Shown here piece by piece: positions 59,101 through 64,000 of a DNA stretch of 64,000 nt. The first letter of the stretch is position 1. Each line of letters starts with the position of its first letter. Both the position numbers and the translations under genes were made by a program. The notes beneath the pieces were generated by a model. It did no database searches. It was not told the origin of the DNA and was given only the letters and a program-made list of their open reading frames with translations. Source of the stretch: Eublepharis macularius. Taxonomy: Eukaryota > Chordata > Lepidosauria > Squamata > Eublepharidae. The stretch is from contig NC_072791.1 of assembly GCF_028583425.1 (NCBI RefSeq), forward strand, positions 28,899,368 to 28,963,367. Reading direction: 5' to 3'.

Positions 59101-62100
59101 ATTATTGGGTCACCTTTACTTTAAAAGAAGGGCTCTAGATCTTCAGATGCAAAATGATACTGTTGATGGATGTTGTGCAAAAATAGAATGGAACAGAATG
59201 GAATGGAAAATAGAACAGTAGCATTTGTGGCTCTGCTTTCATTGAGGATTTCCCTAACTATCTTTTATTTTGTTTCATGCCTAGATGGTGATGCCAGGAG
59301 ATGCAGTGGAGATGATTGAGTTTCAGGACAAAGCAATCAGCAATTCTCATTACGTTCTGGAACTCATGCTACCAAATGTGTGCTTAACATTGCCCAACAA
59401 GACTTTTTATGAGAAGCTTTATAATAGGCAAGTATTAAGCATTAGTCGTCTAAGTAGATATGACCTGTATTTTTAGTCAAGCTTTTTAGTTGTTGATGAA
59501 AATAAGAGTCAAACCACTTCACAATGAAGAATGACACAACTAACTCTGTGTACCCAATGTGTGCCCAGTTTTGTTTCTCCTTCATGTTCCCTAAATAAAT
59601 ACCCTCTCTGTCCCTTTGCTACTTAGGAAGCCGCTTTTGAAATGGAGGATCCTTAAGACAGATTGTGGTAGGGCATATGGAGTTGGCATTTGAACAAAAG
59701 GAAGCATATCCCATTAGACATGTATAAGGGTATGGACAATCCTTGAGTAGCTCTCTGGATTATATTTGGTAGCTATGCATTATCATAGTTGTAAAAAGCT
59801 ATATATGTTCAATTAAGAATTTGTTTTCTCAGTAGGAAAGAGCAAGGGTCCAGTAGCAAACAAAAACTAACAAAATTTGTGACGTTAGCTGTGACTCACG
59901 AAAGCTCATAGCCTACCACAAATTTTGTTAGTCTTATAGGTGCTACTGAACTCTTGGTCTTTTCTACTGCTACAGACAGACTAACACGGCTACCCATCTT
60001 GATTTCTCAGAAGTATTATTTTCATGTATGTAGCTTCTAAACAAATATTTCAAATGTTGGCACTTTCAAGACAAGAATTTCAGTAACTTATTGATGTAAC
60101 CTCACTTGATTCTTCTTTCTCCCACCCTGCAAAATTGGGGAGGGGCTGTGGGTCAGTAAAAGAGCATCTGCTTTGCATCCAGAAGGTCCCAGGCTCAGTC
60201 CTTAGCATCTTCAATTAAAAGGACCAGCAGTAGGTGATGTAAAAAATCTGTTCCTGAGACCTGGAAGAGCCACTGCTTAGTTTAAGTAGATGATACTGAC
60301 CCTTGATGGACCAGTGGTGGCATAAGGCAGCTTCACATGCTCCAACTCCTTTACCATGCAGTCAGAGGATAGGCTGTATCGAATCAAGGCTGGTAATTTA
60401 AATGCAGTCAATTGCCTACACTTCTTTTCAGAAACATGATATAAAATTCTTTATGAACACATTTTTCCATATCACAGTCTTCGTTTTGGTCTCTATGATT
60501 TTTTGTTCCTTAAGGGAGTAATTAATATAACCATGTGTTTTCCCCCCCTTTCTAGGATCAGTAATGATTTATTATTGTGGGAACCAACAGCTCCATCTCC
60601 TGTAGAAACATTTGAAAATCTCTCTTATGGTGTTGGACTTTCAGTGGCCAGCCAGCTGATAAACACTTTCAGTAAAGACAGTTTTAATCAATTCAAATCT
60701 ACTATTCACTATGGTAATATACTGTATAAATCCTTTAAAATTGCAGTGATAAAGGTGTGAGTCTGTATGTGTTTGTCTAAACTGATAAAGGGATAACGGC
60801 TAATTTCTCAAAGGGAAAATTTTAAACCTGCCGTACAGATAATGTAATCTAATTTCCTTAAAGTTGAAAAATGTCATCAAACCTCTGTATGAATTGCTTA
60901 AATATGTAACTGCTTTTCTTGTAGATGATGAGAGTGGGTCTGAAGAGGAAACATTACAATATTATTCTACAGTTGATCCTAACTACTGTTCAAGGAGGAA
61001 GAAAAAAGTTGAATCCCAAAACAGGAACACTCAGAGTTTTCTTTCAGTTCTTTTGAGTGTTAACCATGGATTGGTGTCAATATTCACAGATGTGAAGGTA
61101 AGAGAAAACGAACAGAGCTTGAACTAGTATTCTTTTGGTGGTGATAGTGTGTAAATCTCTGTGTTGGTTATCAGTGTTTGGTTAACACTGGAAGGAGAGA
61201 AAGGGAACTCTCAGCTTCTTAGATATGCTGTGGCTTAAACAAAGGCATTTTTTGCAAGAAGTTCCAAACCAGTAAATGCATTTGGATTTGATGTATCTTT
61301 CTTCTCCTTCTTCCAGCAGGATGATGGGAATGTACTAGAAGACAAACATGGAGAATTTTGGTTTGAATTCAGTAGTGGTTCTCTGTTCTGTGTTACAAAA
61401 TATGAAGGCTTTGAAGACAAGCATTACGTATGTCTCCACTCTGGTAGTCTCAGCTTATATCATCAAGGTAAGAAAACCTGAAGTATCAATGCATGTTAAT
61501 TTTGAGCTCAGATCTGTGAAAGTTTGGGACAGGTGTGCCTCTTTCAGTTACCTAGGCAACTTAATAAAGGGTGTGACACCTCAGGAAGGGTCTGTGGGCC
61601 CTGCAAGCTGAATGGCTTTTAAAAGCTACTCCAGATGCTGGATTGTTTCCTGAAACTGTGACATGTTGCCCCAGTTCCATCTCTGCTGGATAGTATCAAA
61701 CATCTGTCTGCTCCAGAGCTCTGTTGCCGGAGGTTTACAGGCAGATTTGCCCAAACACTTTCGGTATGGCTCTGTTCTACGTGCGGTGTTTGTAATGATG
61801 GTGGAGGGAAGTGATGTCAAGTCATAGCTGGTATTTAGTGACTCCTGTTTGGGTTTTCAAGGCAAAAGACTGACAAAGGGGGTTTGCCATTGCCTGCCTC
61901 TGCAACCCAGGTTGCCTTTGAAGGCCTCCCATCCAGTTACTAACCAAGGCTGACCCTGCTTATCTTTCGAGGTCTGATGAGTTCAGGCTTGCCTGGGCTA
62001 TCCGGGTCAGGGCATTAGTAATGATACCACCTTTATTAAAAAATCTGGAAGGGTTTCTACTGTAATTTTTGAAGAATAGTGTAAATTCTTTTTTTTTTAA

Positions 62101-64000
62101 AGGCAGTTAATGAAGACAAATGTGACAGTTGTGGGAGAATCAGAATTAGTAGCTTGAGAGAAGCTAGTCATAGGCTATGCCTCTGACAAGAGGGTCTGTT
62201 TTCATTTAACTAAATAGTGAAATGAAATACTTCTATTTAAGTAAATGAACTTTACAATATTTCTCTTGTTTTTCTCATGAAGGTTTATATATGCTAGATG
62301 TTTCCAGCTGTAGAGTAAAATAATACATTTTCCTCTGTGTATATTACTTTGGAGAACAATCTAAACCTGAAATAAATCTTTCTGCAGGTATAGTAGATGG
62401 TGTTGTCACTCCATCTGAGATCAGGCTGCCGAGTACAACACATCCTCATTGGTTAGAACCTACTATCTACGTTTCTGAAGAAGGCGGGCTCAATAGGACT
62501 TCTTCTGATGGAGTGGGAGTGGATTGCTTGAGTATGCTGTCCGTTGCAGTTAAGATACAGTCAAATAAATCTGAGACCAATACAAAGGTTTGTAGTTAGA
62601 AAGTATGCTCTCAATATATTTCCCATGCAGTCATTTGCGTGAATTCATACTTTCCCAGAAAAGCTTTCAGCTATATTTTCATGCACATGGCCAAAGAAAA
62701 TTATTTATTTTAGATCTCTGATTTCTGTGGTACTGAAACGTGTATCCCTTAGCTCAGGACCATCAAGCTATTTTAAGGTATCTTTAGAAGCTTTTCAGCA
62801 GTAGAATACCTTGCTTAAATCAGTCTAGATACTCTGCCTCCTTCACCATTTCTGTGTTCTCTGTATTTATATTGTGTTTTAAGAAGGATCCTTTCCTAGC
62901 TTATGTAAAAATAAGTCCTGGGGGGTGGATTGCAAATGGAATGGCACTTCTGGACAAGGATCTTTCCCACTGCCTCCATTTCCCTGTTAGCACTTGGAGA
63001 CTTTCAGAAAGTTGGTTTTGGGGAGCCTGTACGGGGAGCGGGGAGGATGCAGGGCTGAGACTGCACCAATGATGGCAGAGGCGCTGTTAGAGCAGGACTT
63101 GGGGACAGAAGTCCATAGCCCTGGCTTGTTGGGTGGAGACAATCATAGCAATGTGTAATTAGAATATGGTGGCAGTAGTTGTCCTCCTGTGCATGCAGAC
63201 ACCACCATTCATGCACAGTGCCTGAGGAGCCCACCTGCATGCATTTTATGTGTGGAGCGGCAAAGCAGCTGCTGCTCAAGGAACTGCTTGACCATTATAG
63301 CCTTCATCCCCCCCAAATATTTCTTGGATGGGTTATTCTGGCCAACAGAGGCAAGTGAGTGGCATATCTTTGACTGGATCAGACAATTGAATGTAGTGGA
63401 GCCTCCAGGCTTTCTTCTCAAACTGGAATTTGGCGTTGGCAGCTGTACAGCTCATGAGGACAGGATAGATTCTCCTTCTGCTCATGGTTAATAGGAAATA
63501 ATCCATTTAGTTTGTGTGTGTGGCTATCCTAATGTGTTCCCTTCTACATGAGTTAGTTAGGCATTTAGCTTCTTGGCAGTATTTGTTCATTTTCAGGTAG
63601 ATGATGATGATGGAGCTCATTATTGCAACAAAACTTTAAAATTTTAGCATGGTAGTTGTGTTAGTTTGTGAGAGCCAAACCAGCAAAGAATTTTGTCATC
63701 TTTAAAGATGAACAGATTTATTGTGGCATAAAGATTTGTGGCCCAAAGCACATTTCTGCAGATGTAAAATAAAGCTTATGGGTATTTGGTACAGATTTTG
63801 GATATTTAAAATGTATCAACTTACATATGATTTTAAACGATTCCCTTCGTTACTGGTAGCTGACATTCTCATGGTATTGTAGTGGTCAAGTATTATCATT
63901 GATAGAGGTAGGAACAAAAGCTGCACTTCTAAACCTGAAAGCACAAACAGACTTGGCGCACTTGTTTTTGCAGGAGTTCTTAGTTGCTGTTGGGCTGAGA
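32005..64000 (+). CDS. ATG2B: ATG2B, autophagy-related protein 2 B, N-terminal part (exons 1-23)
   Basis: ATG2B is a rod-shaped bridge-like lipid-transfer protein that moves phospholipids from the ER to the growing phagophore with WIPI4 and ATG9, and also acts at lipid droplets. Twenty-three exons join in one frame of 1197 residues: 3591 coding bases, all phases consistent, no stop. MPWPFSESIKKRACRYLLQR starts the chorein_N domain (about residues 1-110), which contacts the ER. The rest forms the start of the long hydrophobic groove, with Ser/Thr-rich loops near residues 385-490 and acidic loops near 865-885 and 1015-1025. Peptides follow human ATG2B (2078 residues) rather than ATG2A. The CAD and ATG_C domains lie beyond the right edge. 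Two introns use GC donors (after exons 7 and 18). Repeats sit only in introns. Confidence 0.97.
32167..36677 (+). other. ATG2B intron 1
   Basis: Starts GTAAGT and ends TTTTAG. Mostly unassigned AT-rich sequence; the L1-like remnant lies at its right end. Around 35255-35515 a LINE-3'-like stretch (TATGGAATGGTCTACCTGAT) is possible but not firm. Confidence 0.6.
36330..36600 (+). mobile_element. L1-like LINE remnant
   Basis: HIYQDQTRM near 36345 and GLEKAFDNVKWAFLFQVL at 36536-36590 resemble the DQTGF and DAEKAFD reverse-transcriptase blocks of L1-type LINEs. Heavily decayed. It ends less than 100 bp before ATG2B exon 2. Confidence 0.5.
36678..36840 (+). CDS. ATG2B: ATG2B coding exon 2
   Basis: Residues 55-108. 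Acceptor TTTAG, donor GTAGGT, ends in phase 1. SLNEILESADAPLEVTEGF and PWGSLLQDNCALEV belong to the chorein_N domain. Confidence 0.97.
38119..38271 (+). CDS. ATG2B: ATG2B coding exon 3
   Basis: Acceptor TTTCACAG, donor GTATTT. It encodes SGSEPMYWSSFMTSSMQLAK to LEKFAETIET, near-identical to human. Confidence 0.97.
40130..40232 (+). CDS. ATG2B: ATG2B coding exon 4
   Basis: Acceptor CATATAG, donor GTAAGT. It encodes LRRVKVTFLETVLRIEHVP to ALEIHID. Confidence 0.96.
41235..41397 (+). CDS. ATG2B: ATG2B coding exon 5
   Basis: Acceptor CCCTCAG, donor GTAAAA. It encodes TMYCDETADECSGINVHQPT to SSPVCSTTQL. Confidence 0.96.
42564..42743 (+). CDS. ATG2B: ATG2B coding exon 6
   Basis: Acceptor TTTTAAAG, donor GTTAGT, phase 0. 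It encodes TTEPKLSPSWNPKIVYEPHP to LKQNEVLPGAK, 60 residues. Confidence 0.97.
42744..45170 (+). other. ATG2B intron 6
   Basis: Starts GTTAGT and ends TTTAAAG. I see no named repeat and no second gene in it. A CCT-rich run lies near 43086-43106. Confidence 0.5.
45171..45267 (+). CDS. ATG2B: ATG2B coding exon 7, GC donor
   Basis: Acceptor TTTTAAAG. It encodes LDVDGQIDSIHLFLSPRQVH to AIAGP. The donor is CCAG|GCAAGT, a GC-AG intron. The nearby GT (GCAA|GTAG) would break the frame into exon 8. Confidence 0.95.
45688..45870 (+). CDS. ATG2B: ATG2B coding exon 8
   Basis: Acceptor GTGACAG, donor GTGAGC. It encodes ENSSRLELSNKDRKNRPMQQ to EAARTPSSR. One of two Tyr in the human RYYLRKD is absent (RYLRKD here). 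Confidence 0.96.
45960..46238 (+). mobile_element. SINE with a BovB-like/Sauria-type 3' part
   Basis: It includes GAAGGCAATGGCAAACCACC, GTCTGCCAATAAAACGTCG and the end GGTGCTTGCACAGGGG then CTACCTTTACCTT, typical of squamate SINEs. The tRNA head is degraded. ATG2B intron 8. Confidence 0.65.
46582..46736 (+). CDS. ATG2B: ATG2B coding exon 9
   Basis: Acceptor CCCTTCAG, donor GTATGT. It encodes EEVFFSMADMEMSHSLSSLP and a Ser/Thr-rich stretch to SPLSTVV, a probable disordered loop. Confidence 0.96.
47387..47823 (+). mobile_element. Probable non-autonomous Helitron inside a SINE
   Basis: The element begins TCCTACTATGTAAAAGGCTA, like vertebrate Helitron 5' ends, and sits between A and T of a SINE whose two halves match the intact copy at 13212. 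The 3' end is ...TTGTTACTCG before host T. The usual ending is CTRR, so CTCG is off by one base, and the 3' hairpin is weak. The middle (about 47527-47775) is a tandem array of about five 50-bp units containing GATCAGGCGCAGAGCAGG. The open frame across it is composition, not a gene. Confidence 0.55.
47527..47775. repeat. Tandem repeat, about five 50-bp units
   Basis: Degenerate units centred on TTCACCCAGCTGGGATCAGG and GCAGAGCAGGTGGCAATGCC, within the probable Helitron. Confidence 0.7.
48247..48470 (+). mobile_element. tRNA-derived SINE
   Basis: GCTAGCTTGGCTTAGTGG head, GGGTTCAGGTCCC B-box, tail GGTGGGCTGTGAATGAATAA. ATG2B intron 9. Confidence 0.65.
48824..48932 (+). CDS. ATG2B: ATG2B coding exon 10
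   Basis: Acceptor TTTCACAG with a second CAG directly after (tandem NAGNAG acceptor), donor GTAAGT. It encodes QPAWGDFPDQNKQEPQQI to LRRT. It is less conserved than its neighbours. Confidence 0.93.
49073..49111. repeat. Half of the short hairpin repeat
   Basis: AGCTCATTGAAATCAATGGG and CTTAGACTGGAGTAACTCTG: only the centre and right arm remain, cut by the CR1 fragment that follows. Confidence 0.55.
49111..49262 (+). mobile_element. CR1 3'-end fragment
   Basis: GGCAGTTTTCAAGAAGAGGC to GGGTTGGACTAGATGGTC and CTCTATGATTCTGTGATT. ATG2B intron 10, directly after a hairpin-repeat remnant. Confidence 0.75.
50007..50268 (+). CDS. ATG2B: ATG2B coding exon 11
   Basis: Acceptor TTTCAG, donor GTACAA. 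It encodes SLPSRSVSVDESRPELLFRL to ACSHDHL. At 262 bp it is one of the two longest exons in the window. Confidence 0.97.
51312..51545 (+). mobile_element. tRNA-derived SINE
   Basis: CAGCCCAGTAAGGTGTATTGG head, AGGTTGAAATCCCC B-box, tail GGTGGAATAAAAATG. ATG2B intron 11. Confidence 0.65.
52061..52211 (+). CDS. ATG2B: ATG2B coding exon 12
   Basis: Acceptor ATCATAG, donor GTAACT. It encodes FIGTGIKVSYEQRQRSASR to IPHYTE. Confidence 0.97.
53105..53200 (+). CDS. ATG2B: ATG2B coding exon 13
   Basis: Acceptor TTTTAAAG, donor GTAAGA, phase 0. It encodes LLMFNSEKQGSKLHPH to LQLHYKHSDNRGPQ, 32 residues. Confidence 0.96.
53327..53515 (+). CDS. ATG2B: ATG2B coding exon 14
   Basis: Acceptor TTTGTAG, donor GTAAGC, phase 0. 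It encodes GSQGRLSSVPQKAELQIKLN to TSYNKHISL, 63 residues. Confidence 0.97.
54737..55010 (+). CDS. ATG2B: ATG2B coding exon 15
   Basis: Acceptor CATTTTAG, donor GTAAGA. It encodes HKAFAEVFLDDSRTPANCKV to LELTFKELT, 91 residues, strongly conserved around RFPIPDLRSDPERGPWFKKS. Confidence 0.97.
55156..55554. mobile_element. hAT-type MITE, 399 bp
   Basis: Ends TAGGAGTG and CACCCCTA form imperfect inverted repeats, flanked by exact 8-bp duplications TATATTAC (55148-55155 and 55555-55562). The inside has several short hairpins (for example around AAGCTTTCCAAAG and the CTCCAGCT/AGCTGGAG pair). It has no coding capacity. It lies in ATG2B intron 15. Confidence 0.8.
55563..57152 (+). other. ATG2B intron 15, remainder
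   Basis: After the 399-bp MITE there is a GC-richer stretch at about 55850-56400 with open frames in both directions, which look like composition effects. No family recognised. Confidence 0.4.
57153..57255 (+). CDS. ATG2B: ATG2B coding exon 16
   Basis: Acceptor TTCAACAG, donor GTAAAG. It encodes GSFKESKEEPVVNFFQVSSG to SDNFDWPR. Confidence 0.95.
57945..58042 (+). mobile_element. tRNA-derived SINE, truncated
   Basis: Only the 5' part is present: AAGTGTGGTGCACTGG through CAGTGGGTGACCTTG. ATG2B intron 16. Confidence 0.5.
58242..58437 (+). CDS. ATG2B: ATG2B coding exon 17
   Basis: Acceptor AATATTAG, donor GTAAGC. It encodes IVLKINPLAVHSILERVAAE, an acidic loop, then SLKDVCDLRRPEPSPFSSRR to FENEE. 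Confidence 0.97.
59285..59427 (+). CDS. ATG2B: ATG2B coding exon 18, GC donor
   Basis: Acceptor TGCCTAG. It encodes MVMPGDAVEMIEFQDKAISN to FYEKLYN and AG of the next Arg. The donor is AATAG|GCAAGT, a second GC-AG intron. It lacks the Gln that begins this segment in human. Confidence 0.95.
59830..60002. repeat. Inverted pair of the same repeat
   Basis: A forward piece (AAGAGCAAGGGTCCAGTAGC ... AACTAACAAAATTTGT) is followed by a reverse piece (ACTCACGAAAGCTCATAGCC ... CAGACTAACACGGCTACCC), forming a hairpin around ACAAATTTTGTTAGT. ATG2B intron 18. Confidence 0.6.
60128..60345 (+). mobile_element. tRNA-derived SINE, third type
   Basis: GGGCTGTGGGTCAGTAAAAG head, AGGCTCAGTCC B-box, then GGACCAGCAGTAGGTGATG and a GGCATAAGGCAGCTTCACA end. 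ATG2B intron 18. Confidence 0.65.
60556..60713 (+). CDS. ATG2B: ATG2B coding exon 19
   Basis: Acceptor TTTCTAG, donor GTAATA. It encodes ISNDLLLWEPTAPSPVETF to STIHY. Confidence 0.97.
60925..61097 (+). CDS. ATG2B: ATG2B coding exon 20
   Basis: Acceptor CTTGTAG, donor GTAAGA. It encodes DDESGSEEETLQYYSTVDPN to HGLVSIFTDVK. Confidence 0.97.
61317..61467 (+). CDS. ATG2B: ATG2B coding exon 21
   Basis: Acceptor CTTCCAG followed at once by CAG (tandem NAGNAG), donor GTAAGA. It encodes QDDGNVLEDKHGEFWFEFSS to LSLYHQ. Confidence 0.96.
61805..62015 (-). mobile_element. 5S-rRNA-derived SINE, copy 3
   Basis: Minus-strand 5S-like part in about 61921-62013 (AAGCAGGGTCAGCCTTGG, TTAGTAACTGGATGGGAGG), then the body with GCAGGCAATGGCAAACC. 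ATG2B intron 21, antisense to the gene. Confidence 0.7.
62388..62587 (+). CDS. ATG2B: ATG2B coding exon 22
   Basis: Acceptor TCTGCAG, donor GTTTGT. It encodes IVDGVVTPSEIRLPSTTHPH to KSETNTK. Confidence 0.96.
63974..64000 (+). CDS. ATG2B: ATG2B coding exon 23, cut by the window edge
   Basis: Acceptor TTTTTGCAG, then EFLVAVGLR (human EFLIAVGLK). The exon continues past the right edge. Confidence 0.9.

Overview
The window is vertebrate nuclear DNA, most likely from a squamate reptile and possibly a gekkotan. Its coding exons match mammalian orthologues closely. The introns are full of squamate-type repeats: tRNA-derived SINEs, 5S-rRNA-derived SINEs, CR1 fragments, hAT-type elements and hairpin MITEs. 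The species call is inference from the repeat types only. Gene order is AK7 (minus) - GSKIP (minus) - ATG2B (plus), the mirror image of the human 14q32.2 block.

Layout. Positions 1-17781 hold the 5' part of AK7 (seven coding exons, about 259 residues); the rest of the gene lies off the left edge. Positions 17782-17960 are its promoter, with a palindromic RFX-type X-box 28 bp before the start codon. Positions 20480-24506 hold complete GSKIP (two coding exons, 139 residues, probable long 3'UTR). Its 5'UTR intron, about 24507-30238, contains a 2.9-kb hAT transposon with exact 8-bp target duplications. Positions 30100-31990 are a head-to-head promoter region with two CpG-rich blocks. The left block has a perfect CLEAR-type E-box next to a probable GSKIP first exon. 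The right block has an E-box, an ETS site, a YY1 site and a five-codon uORF before ATG2B. From 32005 to the right edge lie ATG2B coding exons 1-23, an uninterrupted frame of 1197 residues out of about 2080.

The genes are neighbours rather than an operon. ATG2B is an autophagy lipid-transfer protein, GSKIP links GSK3-beta to PKA, and AK7 is an axonemal adenylate kinase of motile cilia. The promoter motifs fit these roles (X-box for a cilia gene, CLEAR-type E-box beside an autophagy gene) but are untested.

I see no previously undescribed gene system. The items most worth a second look are the promoter motifs, two in-frame GC-AG introns in ATG2B, the hAT copy with its own small intron, a probable Helitron nested in a SINE, hAT-type MITEs with readable target duplications, near-perfect hairpin repeats, and three 5S-rRNA-derived SINEs in one orientation.
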